A stretch of 64,000 nucleotides of DNA from Arbacia lixula (Eukaryota; Echinodermata; Echinoidea; Arbacioida; Arbaciidae): assembly GCA_963669155.1 (NCBI GenBank), contig OZ022588.1, positions 13,579,170 through 13,643,169 of the forward strand, written 5' to 3'. Both the position numbers and the translations under genes were made by a program. The notes under the pieces were generated by a model that was given only the letters and a program-made list of their open reading frames with translations, searched no databases and was not told the origin of the DNA. Shown piece after piece: positions 29,372 through 42,823 of this stretch. Each line of letters opens with the position of its first letter. Position 1 is the first letter of the stretch.

Positions 29372-29624
29372 AATGTTGTGGTTGTGAACTGTGACTGAAG
29401 ATCTCACGGTCCTAGGTTCAATCCCACCCATGGCACTTGTGTCCTTCAGCAAGATACTTTATCCACATTGCTGCTCTCCACCCAGTAGTGTAAATGGGTA
29501 CCTGGTAGATCGAGGTGGGTGATTTTGTGAATGATCTTGACCCAGCGCCGATATTGTGCAGCGGGCAAGGAATACTCCTCAGGGAGTGGAGATGGTGCAC
29601 ATATTAAGTACTTGTACTCGTCAA
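29372..29624 (+). mobile_element. tRNA-derived SINE, copy 2
   Basis: The B box GGTTCAATCCC (29415-29425) is good, but the A box is eroded. The body runs through GGTACCTGGTAGATCGAGG, GGAATACTCCTCAGGGAGTG and a TTAAGTACTTGTACTCGTCA tail. It ends exactly where the next MITE's target duplication starts. Confidence 0.8.
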
Positions 29625-29629
29625 CCAGG

Positions 29630-29740
29630 GGCCATATTCACAAAACTGTACTACCGGTAAGCCTAGTTAGTTACTAAAGTGCATCAAAATGCATGCATTG
29701 CAGTAACCAGCTAGGCTAGTAAGCTTTCATGAATATGGCC
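29630..29740. mobile_element. 111-bp foldback MITE with CCAGG target duplication
   Basis: Ends GGCCATATTCACAAAACT and AGCTTTCATGAATATGGCC are inverted. Flanks 29625-29629 and 29741-29745 are both CCAGG. Confidence 0.9.
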
Positions 29741-30513
29741 CCAGGGCTCTAATTGTAACATCCCTCTTAATTCGGTCTCCGAACTGCAAAGGGAATGTAT
29801 TTTTAAAAATATATATTCATTGAGCATTCCACAGTCCTACGGAGTGTCTGCAAGACTTTCTTGTGTAACAACATGAAACCTGTCAAAAGCTTTGCCTGAT
29901 GAATATTACTGATTAAGAAACAACTTAAGCGTAGATAACATACAACATAATATTGCCTACTTTCATGTGTAAGAGAGTCATGTTTTGTAAGCTGGATAGA
30001 TTTAATGCGAAGGACAACGGAAAGTAAAAACAAAAGCTAAACTTTTAATACGATATATAGTAGCACATATGTTAATTTGGTAAGATTGTCATGATTTTTG
30101 TATGCTCAATAAATTGAGTGTTTAAAACATTGGAAATTGAAAAAAAAAAAACTAAACTGTAAGTGTTATATCGTATCATATACATTACAAATTTATCTTA
30201 TTCTGTACGTTTGTCACACATTTTGTATGCTGGAAAAATTACATGTTAAAATGTTAAAAAACTGAAAAGTAATAAAGACTGCACTGTAGATTTTATATCA
30301 CATTATTTTCATATGTCATATTGTCACATGTTATGAATGTTAGAGAGATTTCATGTAAAAATCGCTGAAGAAGTACAGCAACTCTTACATGGATTTCATG
30401 TGTAATGTTGTCAACTGTTAGGTGCACACGTATACTGGATTTTGGAGATTGTAGACAGTGTGCAACATAACTCACAACTGATCAGTAAGAATTATATAAC
30501 ATGTGTCATTTTG

Positions 30514-31001
30514 AAGGGATAGTCCACGTAAGTTGATTTTAATAAAAGCAGAAACATGACAGAAGCATACATTTATAAGTGAGGGTTTGATGAAAATGCG
30601 CCGAAGGATAAGGAATTTATTATCTTTTACAATTTTGAATTTGTGAAGCCATGTGCGAGATGCTCTCCCATATTTTGTGGACATTTTTTGTTGAAAATAT
30701 CAATTTTCTCAAAAGGTCATGCATAATTCTACCTGTGCGCTGATGTATCAATAGACACGTGTTTTACAAACTTACCTCCCTGAAAAAAAAAAAAAAAAGT
30801 TTTATGGCTTCATCATGAATAGAAAATTAAGAGCAATTTATGCAGCTCACGACATATGGGAGAGCACCTCGAAACTGACTTCACAAAACAGTTGTATCTT
30901 TCTTATCCTTTGACGGATTTTCATCACACCTTCACTATATGTATCTTTAATGATTCTGCTTTTATTGAAAACAACTTAATTTCATGGTGGACTATCCCTT
31001 T
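30514..31001. mobile_element. foldback MITE (AAAGGGATAGT family), well-ended copy
   Basis: Starts AAGGGATAGTCCACGTAAGT and ends TCATGGTGGACTATCCCTTT. Arms contain AATAAAAGCAGAAACATGAC and its mirrored form. Confidence 0.85.
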
Positions 31002-32018
31002 AAGAGTTTTACATTTATGCTGGATGAATCGGAGGGTAAGATGATGAGTAATCATGTATATACCACGCTGGAAGTAAAACCAAAACTCTTGGATCGCGTA
31101 TGCACATGTAATACCATTTTTTATTGTAATAGGTAAGATTTTCACTTGTTGCGTAAAAATCAATGGTTTATCAGATGCCTGATGAATAAATTAACACATT
31201 AAAAAAATACAACTGAAGTGCAGATGCAAAAGTATGGATATTTTCACTTTAAAGAAAAATACTCATGATATTGAATAATATACATGTGAAAGTTAAAAAA
31301 AAAAAGGTGCACGATGATTTCTGATCTTTGGTAAAACAATTCTCTGTTTGGTCGGCTTCTAAAATGTGCCTAGTAATAGTATATGATTAGTATCTTCTGT
31401 TGTAGTTATATCCATGATCTTGTGTCATTTCTTTTAACTCCTCAGCTAGATTTCATACTGCCCTATGTGAATGGTGTATATTCATTACCAGGGCAAACAT
31501 CCCTCACTAGCGCATATACTTAAAAACCCAAGACGTTGTAATATCGTTTTAATATTCTCCTTTTCCCTTGTCTTGCTACTTGTTGTGTGTGGGCATGCAG
31601 GCTCAGTTCTAGACATAAGCTGTGTCGGCCTTCTCGTGGTATAGCCACGGTTTGCAAATGCTCATACGCAGTGATACCGTATGGGAGCTAGCAGTTTATT
31701 TCACCGTTGCCAGTTATAATATGAATGCGTGTTATTTGTGCACGTTGCCCGTTGTAAACGTAATGTTATTTATTCAAGATCGAATTGAATGTTCGTTGTA
31801 AAGCCTCTAACTTGTAGTTATGTACACATTTTGCTAGTTTGTGAAATGATGAATGCGAATAAAAACTCAAATCAGATTCACCTTTCTCATTATAGTCTTA
31901 TCATTTCACGAGTAATGCGAGTGATGAAAGTGCGTTCATGTTGCGACACACGTTTCCGCCACAACTTTGACAAGTAGGGTCGTCTTACAGTTTCGTTCAC
32001 GTTATTAACTTCACCTGG

Positions 32019-32192
32019 GGCCCTGTTGCATAAAACTTACCATTGATGGTAACTTTGCTTCCAATGACAACCTATATGGAAACCTTGAATTTGATTGGCT
32101 ATCGAGCGGCGTTACCATGATAGTTACCATTAATAGCACAGTTACCATTAATGGCAGAGTTACCATTCATTGTATCTTTTATGCAACGGGCC
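32019..32192. mobile_element. GGCC-family MITE (GGCCCTGTTGCATAAAACTT)
   Basis: Ends GGCCCTGTTGCATAAAACTT and TTTTATGCAACGGGCC. Contains GATGGTAACTTTGCTTCCAA and GTTACCATTAATGGCAGAGT. CCTGG precedes it; CTTGC follows (a degraded match). Confidence 0.85.
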
Positions 32193-33457
32193 CTTGCTCT
32201 AATGTCTGAAATCCATGACATTATCAAGATATAATTATTCTTACGAGTTATAAGTGTTGCCTAACATTGCAGTTTCGAGCGGCGTTGTGAAATATATGTA
32301 ATGTGATATACATGCAGGGATGTGTTATGGAAGGATATGAAGAAACTTTCTTTCTTTGAACCCATGTGCCAAGCCGCTGAAAAGTTATGGTGTTCTCGAC
32401 AGGTGCTGTTCAAGTGTTTGAACAATTATGAACATGATTGTGTGGCAACGGCTTCTGAGAGAGAACAAAAGAAATGTAGAGTCTCATTTCGCTTGTCCCG
32501 TTCTGTTAATGCCATTAATACTTCCACGAGCACAACAGGTATCAGCAAACACAAATAAACAAGTTTTTCAAGTAAAATATTTCTGCTGCACACAAACACA
32601 CACACACACGCCGTTAATGATAATACACAGCTTAATATATCATTTTGAGAGTGGTTGAATCCCCCAAAAGCACAAGATGTCGGAAAGTGAAGAAATTGGT
32701 CAATTTTGTAACTAATACAAATAGTTTATATGTCCGATTTTTAATGATTCCTCAATACTTTTCGAAACAAAAGCAGAGTATACTTAGGATCTGTCATTAT
32801 CTGCCGTTAACTTCCTTGTCAAAAACAAAACGTCTACAGACAAATGGGAAATTAAAGAAATTTCTTTTCAAGTTGACATCAGCTAAATGTCGGCTCGGCA
32901 CATGGAACATCAAAGCATTGTCATGATTATGGAATTCTTTTGACATTCATGAGCACGCTTTAGAACCCATACAGATGTTTGAATGTGTTATGCTCGAGTT
33001 TCTACTCCTTCCTAACACCTCCCTGATACATGCGTGTCCCTTTTTGAACAATCACAGTGTTACCACAGTGCATTCACATAGTTTACTATGTGTTTACAGT
33101 GTTCGCATAGTGTGGCAACCCCGGGTGGCAACACTGTTCTTTCCACATGACCGTCAGGGTGTGTGTGTGTGTGTATGTGTGATTTCAATAACTATGGTAA
33201 CATTGTTCCCTAGATGGCAATGGAAAACATAAAACCTGTACATGATACTGAACCTCTTCCAAGGATGTCACAAAGACATGTGACCTCTCGATATTTCAAC
33301 ATGACTTTCAAAGAAATACCTTCAAACGAGAACTATTTTCTAAATGACATGTGGTCATTTTTTTGTCTTTCTTGTTGAAAAGGCCAGTACCCTTCAGTAT
33401 TACATGACTTTCAAAGAAATAGCTCCCCCACATCAAAGAAGGTCCCTTACTAAATGC

Positions 33458-34015
33458 TTAGAGACGTGTACTTTTTAGTGGTCGTGTATCACCACTGAAT
33501 ATAGTGCAAGATACGCTGGGTGAAAATTTTTGTTTGTGATGCGCCACCAACATTCGTTGTCGGCGGATTGCTAAATACAGTCCAGGGGGTGGACTACCAA
33601 TCACCCTCCGTACGTTTCGGCACCATGTGGAGGGGTGACGCCCAATTACTCTCCGACGGGCGGATGATGCCGAGCTCCACCATGTGGTCAAATTCAGCAC
33701 GGGCGATTGCGAGTTTGTCGGCGTCGGCGCAAGACGTCTCGGGCGCTGAATGACTGGTGGGCCCGTCGTCGATATATGGTGCGTTACCGAGTGTCGGATG
33801 GCGGTGTCGGCGAAATTCGTCCTGGTGATTGTGGGGTAATCGGCCAAGAGATCTAGATCGTTGAATTTCACCGAGGGGGCTTTGACCAGCGACGGATGAG
33901 GAGATTGGGCAGATGATAACACGCTTTGAATTTTAAGTGTCGTAGTCGGATCGATCAGCTGCCGCCGGGTGACGTCTACCATCAGGCCGTAATGACGCAG
34001 AAATTCGGCTACCAA
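33458..34015 (-). mobile_element. Gypsy-type (Metaviridae) retrotransposon pol fragment
   Basis: A minus-strand frame carries EFLRHYGLMVDV, typical of the end of the aspartic protease, then HHISTTGPPV-RPRRLAP, the lead-in to reverse transcriptase in Ty3/Gypsy elements. The frame slips after about 33690 and the RT catalytic core is absent. It is a dead fragment abutting the BEL fragment in the opposite orientation. Confidence 0.75.
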
Positions 34016-34021
34016 TATTGT

Positions 34022-36480
34022 AACAATATTGTAAATCGCAAATAATTGATGTACTGCTGGGAGTAGACAACACCCACCTCATGGTATATGAAGAGTACCT
34101 CAGGGGCGCAAGATCAGATGATCCAGTTGCAGTAAGATGCCCACTCGGCTGGTTCATTCAAGGAGGTCCGATGTCAGGTACATCATCACTCTTGAACTAC
34201 ATCAACATCGCAGCATCGGCTTCTCTGGAAGAGTTCATTGGACTTGCGACAGCTGGGTTGGAACCCAAGAGATGCAAATGCTTGTCTGATGATGACAGGG
34301 ACGCTACCCAAACCATGCAAGAAAGCATTACCCAACTACCAGGTGGTTCTTACGAGATCGGCCTACCCTGGAAGAGACCTCTAGATGATTTGCCAGATAA
34401 CTACGACTATGCAGTGAGAAAGCAGATGAGTCTTAAGAACCAGTTCCGAGATCGTCCTGATGAGTGGCATATCTACTGCCGACAGATGCGTGAGCAGCTA
34501 GAAAGGGGTGTCTCCAGACGTGTCTCCCGGGCAGAGCTCGATCCAGCAGGACAGGGCGATGGGAAAGAAAATGTGGTTTCTTCCTCACTTCGGGGTTATG
34601 AAAGACTCCAGTACCACTCCAGTGCGTGTAGTCTGCGACGGAAAGGCGAGGTTCAAAGGGCGCTCACTGAATGATTGCCTCATCAAGGGAGAGAACGTCA
34701 CCACCAGTATCTTTGAGATGGCTCTTCGTGACCACTGTGACTTTCGGGGACAAACCCTCACCAACTGCTGCAGTGATAACCCTCAGCTGTCGGCAGAAGA
34801 ACGTGCGCCCGATGACAGCGAGCTGCAGACAATCACAAGAGAACAGTTCTACATGGATGACCTGAATGAGTCTGTTGTGGACAAGACAGAAGCCCTGGAA
34901 CTGAAAACAAAGCTGTCAGAAATCCTAATGGCAGTCAAACGTCCGTGAGCTCTGCGATGACGAGGAGAGTAACGAGAGTGCCACTGCCCTGGGGACAAAG
35001 TGGGACCTGCGCAAAGACACCTTGAGTATGAAGAGAGTAGAGCCATGCGATGACACCACCCTAACGAAGCGCAAGATCCTGGCTCAGACTGCTTCATACT
35101 ACGTCTTTGGAATACTGTCAGGAATCCTCGTTCGTCCCAAGATCCTGCCCCAGAAGCTGTGGCAGCTGAACGTTGATTGGGACTCCCCGTTGGACCAGGG
35201 AAGTGAACTCCACTCCACAATGATGAAGATCAACACAGACATATATGAGATGGACGGGATCGAGATACCGCGGTGCTTATCCCAGATCAGTACAAGGGTA
35301 AAAGACCCCTACCAGAAGTATCCCTGCATGGTGCCAGCGACGCATCAGAAGACGCCATGGGTCTCGTGGTGTGGCTGAGGTGGTCACCTGCTGACAAACA
35401 AGAGGCAAGTCTGTCTTTTGTGTGCGCTAAGTCGAGAGTGACACCACTTAGACAATCGAGCATACCACGTAAGAAGCTGCAGTTCATCCTGCTTCTTTCA
35501 CGACTCATAGTGACCATCAAAAATGCTTTGCGTTTCAACATAGCCTACTGGAAGATCTGGACAGACAGCATGACTGCCATCAGGTGGCTAAGAGGACAAT
35601 CAAAGACCTTCAGATCGTTTGTCGCATATCGAGTAGAGGAGATAACCACGGAATTCGGCCCTTACAAAGATGTGGCCTACGTTCCATCATATCTGAATGC
35701 TGCCGACCTGATATCTAGAGGAGGCACGGTCTCAGACATGAAAGCGGTCATCGATGGTCCAGAGTACCTGAAGCTGTCCCCTGAATCTTGGCCAAGGAAG
35801 CGCCGAGAGCTCTGCAACGTGATGGTGGACGGTTTCTGGTGTAGATGGATGGAGTGCACCCACAAATAAGCGCCGCGGCAGAAGTGGCAGCAATCTTCAG
35901 AACACCTGCAAGAAAACGACATCGTCTTCGTCATCGGGGAAGACAAGAAGCGAGGCTCCTGATACCAGTTTTGAACATCCTTTGAATTCGGATGTGGACT
36001 CTATGAAGGATGAGCATTTAGATAATGCATACCTAAGTTAGATTATTTAGCCGTGACATTCCGTCACGTTTAGGGGGATGGGAAGTCATGCATGATATGA
36101 CATATTTCTGATGTTATTTCTGTTGAATGTAATATTCAGCTATTTTGAGCATACTTGAACACAGACTAACTTCACTGTACATAGACTTGACCTGAGACTA
36201 ACTTGTACGCTAACTGTACTTAGCTTGACTGCATGCAGACGCAAATAACTTTCACGTTGATAGGATCGTACTTGACCGTTCATCAACTTCAAGTTTGATC
36301 ATGACTTCTTCATTTTTGACGAAGTAAATGAAGGAAACCGACACAATTGTTGAATACAGCATTTTATGCACCACTACTGAAGTACATGTACTTGATATCC
36401 AAGATTGGACCAAGACTAAGGGACGTTAAAGGAAGCTAAATTGCAGTTAAACGCCTCCTTCGTGGTTATTCAAACAATGT
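34022..36480 (+). mobile_element. BEL/Pao LTR retrotransposon remnant (protease end, RT, RNase H; integrase missing)
   Basis: A plus-strand frame opens with IDVLLGVDNTHLM (end of protease) and VRCPLGWFIQGG. A frame change near 34510-34670 leads to VRVVCDGKARFKGRSLND and the RT active-site box FYMDD (34847-34861). The region between them that should hold the first catalytic Asp and the mid-RT blocks is deleted. Further shifts lead to LTKRKILAQTASYYVFG (about 35055) and the RNase H segment LHGASDASED, IWTDSMTAIRWLRG and FVAYRVEEI to about 35869. No integrase follows. From about 36060 a G-rich polypurine-like stretch and a non-coding region could be the 3' LTR. At least three frameshifts make it inactive. 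Family call from motifs I recognise. Confidence 0.85.
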
Positions 36481-37561
36481 GGTAGATGCGACATGGTCTT
36501 TCACCAGTGGGTTTCTTGTACAGCTTCTTCTTAATTTGCAAATTATGTGTATACGCACCAAAAGAAATCGTACAAGAAACGTACAATTTGCTCTTGGTGT
36601 TTTCAATATAGGGGCAATTAGTTTGTCATTGCCAAGACTCGAGTCGTCGGACCATAATCATGCAAATCCCTGATTGAGCAACTGCAATACAGACATGTTA
36701 ACGTGGTCAATGAGCAAGAATTTACATGGATACATAACCAAAAAAAAAAAATGACTGTGATACATCAGTATAGTTATAATCATAAGAATTGCTTTCTCTT
36801 GAGCTGCGTGTGCTGGAATCAATAATTATTCTGTCTCGACGTAAGGCCTATCTCAGACAAAAACAAAATAAATATATGAAGAAGTATTCATTTAAAAAAA
36901 AAATCAATATGACATTTGTTTCGTCGACTCCTTCTTTTCCAGAATGCATAAACCGCATGATAAGAATGGTGGGCATTGCCAGTCTCAATGGCGCATAAAG
37001 ATGTATGGACACGAAACAAAATTCCTTGGATCATTGCATGAACCGCAATGGCAGTATTTATCATATTATTCAGAACACAACAATGGCCATTGTGTTGTGC
37101 ATCACGCATGCCAACCCACAACTTCTTATCTGCCAGAGGCATCGTGCATTTTTACGTGTAATGACCCTGTGATGGCAGTTGCTAGTGCATGAACATGTGG
37201 GGTACACAATGGTCATTCGTTGTGTTCTCAATTGATTATCTCATCCATACAAATTTGAGGTCCAACTTGGTCCAAAAGTGAAAATTTCATTAAATATCCC
37301 AAGGATTAGTACAAGAAAAGTAAGCGATGAAATGTCACAAACCCTGTCTCTTAAAATGTTGACACCCTTGAATTTATGATGTGCCAATCCTAGCTTGATT
37401 TGAGTTGTAACTGATTTTTAACAATCTTTTTTTTAAAACCCAGTACATGTGCACACCCTCTCACGGTCACCATCGGAATCTACAACGGACATTGTCGTGC
37501 ATCTTGCCAACATTCCTCAAGCTCTCATTACTCTCCTCATCACCCTGATCATTGCCGGCAA

Positions 37562-37593
<32 letters not shown>

Positions 37594-37603
37594 CCACCAC
37601 CAC
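37562..37603. repeat. (ATC)n microsatellite
   Basis: About 11 perfect ATC units followed by ACC units. It explains the Ile/Thr-rich open frame here. Confidence 0.95.
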
Positions 37604-38814
37604 TGCTACCATCCTTAATCATCACCGTCGTCGTCACCGTCACATCACCATCATCACGATTCTCTCACTCTTAAATTTATCAAACATCGTTTTTCCTCAC
37701 GCAACAAGACAATAAAAAGCACATTGGCAAAATAGTTTTGTGTTCAACAACCATTTTTTGTCCACAAAATTGTACAGAATGCACTTTGAATGCACAAGAA
37801 ACGAAACATTTTAGTGTACATATCAATAACGAAGTAAGCATATCTCTTGTAAATATATAATAATATGAACAATAATGAGTCACTTCTTAAAAACAGGCAA
37901 GGTATAATATCATAAAACAGAAACAAAAGTGTTATAGAAAAGCGTGCCCAATCTTTGAATCAAAACGAGAAGGGGAACACAGAAACGGGTTAAAAAAAAC
38001 GGGTCGGATTAAATCATAGGGCAAAATAGGCGATATAGAAAGACGATTCCTAGAGGAAAAGACAAGATTGTGATTAATGGCAAGGTTGGTATATCGGCTG
38101 TGTAACATCTCTTTGTGTGCAACGTGATATGTAATCCATTTTGAAAACGTCTTGTGTATCCATGGTAACGCACCTATGATGTAGACCTTTCTGGTTGCAA
38201 GGTTAGTTTGTGTCTATCCTAGCGCGATATAAAGATGCGCTAAATGCAACAAAATCGGAAACATGGTAAATGTGCGATTTGGTCGTACTACATCTAATTT
38301 GTTCGGCAGTGGATTCTTTTTAAAGAAAGGATGGAGGATACGTCATCAAAATCAATATAAACCTTCGATGTGTCCAGACGTCACACAAAGAGATGTTCCC
38401 GTCCCCATAACCTTCAAAATAAGAGAAGATAGGTCAGCCGGAAAAAAATAGCGCATGCAAGAAAAAGAAATACAGTAAATGATTTACACAGAAAGTAATA
38501 AGGAGTTGTTAGACATAGATTCTTGCTCTTTTTAACGTCCTTTTCGACACTATTATGATTTTTCTTTTTACAATTTAAACCACCACAAAAAGCGTTACCC
38601 ATGATTAAGAAAGGGTTAGGAGTTTATCGACTAGCCTTTACTTTTAACGCCCTTTCTGACCAGTCACCATGAAGTAGTAGACGCTACCAAATATTTCAAC
38701 TTTTTAACTCGGGACCAGTATTTCTCTGGTACACGATTGGCAATAGTCTAAGAAAACAGGCACACCATACAAACTTGTATTTCCTCTCAAATTACAGGGC
38801 GTAACTGTCACCAA

Positions 38815-38960
38815 GACGAGATTACAAGACGGGGGTACGGGGGGACTCGGGAGGGGGAGGGGAGGAGGAAAGGGATGGAGAGGGGTGGAGAAGGAGAGAG
38901 AGAAAACGGGAGAGAAGGACAGAGAGGGACAGAAGGGCTGGGCTGGGAGGGGGGGGGGCG
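38815..38960. repeat. purine-rich (GGGA/GAGA) tract
   Basis: About 145 bp of almost only G and A on the plus strand, ending in a run of G. Confidence 0.9.
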
Positions 38961-41900
38961 AGGTTATTACATTAAAGACATTGGTTTTTAACGGACTTGT
39001 CCGTTTCTATTATAGACAATCTGGAAAACATAAGCGTACACTCCTTTCCTGATTACAAGCTACAATACATAAAGTTAAAAAAAAAATACAAAAAGAAGGG
39101 GGCAACATATTTCCTTCTCATGGGGTCGGTACTTGGACTGTGTAACGGAAGCATCCACAGTACTTGCCAAAGCTATTGAACTCGTGTAGGAATTGGCTTT
39201 ACGTAATCAACCATTAAGTAGAATACTTAAAGATAAATTATAAGGAGATGCAAGTCCGTAAGTCAGTATATCCAGGGGGGAATTATGACAAAAAATATGA
39301 CATTCTTGGCTTACGTAGGAAAATAAAGAAAAATCGAATTTTTCAATAAATAGTGTAGCCTAAGACATTTCTATGAGTAAATTTTAACAGCGAGGGCATA
39401 ACATTCGTGAATATAACAATGTATAATATAAACAAAGAGAACCGTGATGAAAAAAAAAAACACGAAAAAAGTACTTTAGTGACTACATAATATTGTATTT
39501 TACCAAACGTTCTTTAAGCGTATTCTTTTACCTCTTATATTTACCCTGTACAAGATCACACACTAAATGCCCGGATGTCAAGGGGAAATGATGCCTATAA
39601 CACATGGTATTGTCACGTTTTTCCTTTTTGTTCCTCTTTCAGACTTTACACAATTTCTTTTCGGGTCAACCCTGAAAAACGCAGACTTGGACTGCGCCGT
39701 AAATGCCACCCTTAACGCCATGCTTGCGCTTGACAGCAGCAAGAGAATTAGCAATATTATTTCATAATTTCATATTGATAATTTGTTCTCCCGACACTAA
39801 TCTCTTTCCAGACGCTGTACCAAACCACTACATATATGAAAACCTCTTCTCACGAAACTGAAATGTTCGTTTATAATTGCAAGAAGTATTTATGGATTCA
39901 AATAGAAAATATAGGCTTCAGAGAAGAAAGTTTATGTTAGATCTCAAAATTATTTCGCCATTGTACACGAGTACCATTGATAAACATTGCCAAAAACGCC
40001 TGAGATATTACTCAAAACGTATCTTGCATAGACACTTCATAAGGTACATTGTATAAGTGGAAATGAAGAGACATTTTCACGTGTCCCTTCCAACTCCACG
40101 CATCTTCGACATCTTCGTATTGTTGGTTGTAATAGGTATACCAAGTTCGCCCGCACTTCTTACCCTGACTTTGTGGAATGGAAAATGGTCTTTTTTTTTC
40201 TAAATGTCAACAAAAGGGAAATGTTTTTCGTCTCAGTGAGAAAAAATATACCATATCGTAAAACTAGACAGTATGCTTACACACGAGGCTCGAAACAGAA
40301 ACAGCGGATAACTAGAACATAAACCCACAAGAACACAGAAACTCCGTCAAACGGTGCAACACTTTGCAACCCGTGCAATTTAGCGCGATGCCAAATGTCC
40401 ATATTACTGATCAACAAAACCGAGGGCAAAAATCAACAACAAAATACCAATTCGGATCCACAATAATTTGGTCACATAAACTTAGTGTTAGTCTCATCAC
40501 CTGTGAAATTGTGCTCTATGCTTTCCAACGATACACGACTCGTATGACGTGATAGTGCGCGTTATAATGCAAAAACTACTAAGATAACACATCGCCAGTT
40601 TTTGATCTCAGACACTTAAAAAGTATGAAGTCATTTATCATTATCTTTTCAACATTGAGGTACATCACCGCCAATGGCACGATATACAACGTTCCAACCG
40701 TCTTGCAGCGAGGCTACAACACACTCCTCCATTAGAACATAACGCTGAACGCACATTGAACATACACCTTCTTTCAAACTGAGTGATAAAAAGGAAATGG
40801 AGAGAGAAAAAATTGATAGATGGAGAGATAGAGAGGGAGAGAGAATGAGAGATGGAGAAGGATAGACACACGACTGAATAACAATGGCACGAATAGCACG
40901 TCACAATAGCAAAATAATACATGAAAGCTTTCTCCCAAAATTTGAGCATATTTTTGTGTAAGGTTCAGCCATAAGATAAATGAAGTAATCATCAGAACAG
41001 ATACGGTAGGTGTCACCCTAATTTAAATACAACGATTAATTTTTAAGTCAGACTAATGACATAACATAATTTATCATAGTACTCATGATTCAGAAAACAA
41101 AATCTACACGATTTCAGCGCGAGAACGCACAGTGCATTTTAATGCAAAACTTTGTGCGCGTTTGTTTCAGGTTGATATTAGCAAGATGTTCACGAAAAAA
41201 AAAACAGAGACAGGATTCAGAAATTATTTCACTATTTCTTCTGATCGTTTTGGCTTTCTTGGTGTTTATGTTGTCAAAATCTCGAACGTGCTTCCAGGTG
41301 AATTCTTCGCAAAACACAGGTTCCAGAAGACATCAATTGACGAACACGATTACATTACGTTCCGAAAGAATTTCTTGCTCTCTAATTTCCCATACCACTG
41401 TTTGTGACTTCATGCGTCCACCTTTCATAATTTACAACAGAACCCTTAGACAGTAAGAATATCTAACAGAGACATAACAAGCACTATAAAACACAAACAG
41501 GCTAATAAAAGTGGAGTCTAAAATGGTACAGATGGCATACACCGGACGTTTCATTTGTTAAAATGGTACGTTTAAAAACAAAATTACAGTTTTACTTCGT
41601 AGTCTGCCATCAAGTCCATTCTTTCTTTTCTTTTCTGAGCCACCTCTCCATCGACATCCGAGCACAAAACGAAGAAATAAACACCATCACATGAGGTGTT
41701 CGTTTGTTATGTTATCATAATAATATAGTCATTATCTCAAAATCTATCATTGCTTATTTTCTTTTCTATGAGAGGAATAGACCGATCAGGCAGTTGCTTG
41801 CGCGCATTTTTCCACCGCCATTTCTTTTTAGCGGGGAAAACGGACATTCGGTGTCGTCTGCGTCAACGGAATACCATTTCACAATGATGTCCTCCCTCAT

Positions 41901-42575
41901 AAAAAGTGTCACATAAGTATATATATAGTATATACAGTGTCCTCCATAAACACTCTTTGGTTTGCGTATTCAGCAATATCTTCATGCATAAAAAACAATT
42001 TGTTGTTGTCGACACCGACTCGATCTTCAGAGCCAGAAGTGTCTAGTTAAAAAAAACCCACACACGATGCACACATAAACTCTGTCACACACTAGCACTG
42101 CGAGGTTACAGTTCAGATAATAACATCCCCGGATGTACTAACCAACACCCACCACCTCAAAAAACGCACGCGGGCGCGCACACGCATTCCACCATCTGCT
42201 GGAATCCGCGGCGGCACGAGTGCAGCGCGTATAACGCGCGGCGGTGGCGGCGTTCACTGTGGTTATTGTTGTTGTACATAAACCAGCAAATGGAGCTTGG
42301 TTTACTGGGAAGGGGATAGCGTTGTTGTTTTGTTTTTCTTTAAAATCTATGTGCGACAACATGTGCGTTTTGATTGTGGTAGTAGTAGAGGACGGTGGTC
42401 CCTTTATACTCGAGTTTTTTTGTTTTTCTTAAAACACAACCGGGGCGACCGTCGCTCTTTCCTCTCATTCTTCCTCACTTCTGAACAAGGTCGATAAGGA
42501 GCGAGACAAAAACATGTCACAGTCCGAGATGTGGTTGGGAACGCCGATCATCTCCCCGCGTGCGTGCGCAGGGAC

Positions 42576-42823
42576 TCATTTCCTCTTGCTGTGTAGCATC
42601 TCCATGAGTAGGCTGTTATAGGGCACTTCGCCGTTGAGGTGCTTGTAGTAAAGGTATTCCTCCGCGCGCTGACTGATCTGCCTGATCTCGGGAAGTAGCC
42701 TCAGCATCAGCCTGAACTTGTCTGCGATGGTCGGGTACGTCGTCATAGTGTGCTCCAACAGTGCGGCGCTGATTTGGTCTTGGCAGCCGTCGATAATGTG
42801 TTTGTCATGGAGTGAGACTATAC
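42576..42823 (-). CDS. NR5A: NR5A last coding exon (LBD C-terminus, AF-2)
   Basis: Acceptor CCGGCCCAG, stop TGA at 42576-42578. Encodes [20 protein letters not shown] through [20 protein letters not shown] and the AF-2 helix LLMEML, ending HSKRK. The first residues ([10 protein letters not shown]) diverge from vertebrate SLDVKNL. Confidence 0.96.

Larger units (their letters stand above)
26055..33457. other. intergenic region downstream of TFIIB (includes its 3' UTR)
   Basis: No protein gene recognised. It contains a MITE (26100-26421), an undetermined stretch at 26520-27900, a short hairpin (27936-27985), two SINEs, several foldback elements (28396-29333, 29630-29740, 30514-31001, 32019-32192) and AT-rich sequence. 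The open frames here lack domains. Confidence 0.7.
36481..42575. other. repeat-poor region downstream of NR5A (possible long 3' UTR)
   Basis: Contains an (ATC)n microsatellite (37562-37603), a purine-rich tract (38815-38960) and otherwise mostly unique AT-rich sequence without recognisable MITEs or exons. I saw no AATAAA on the minus strand in 37700-42575 by eye, so the transcript end is not located. Confidence 0.5.
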
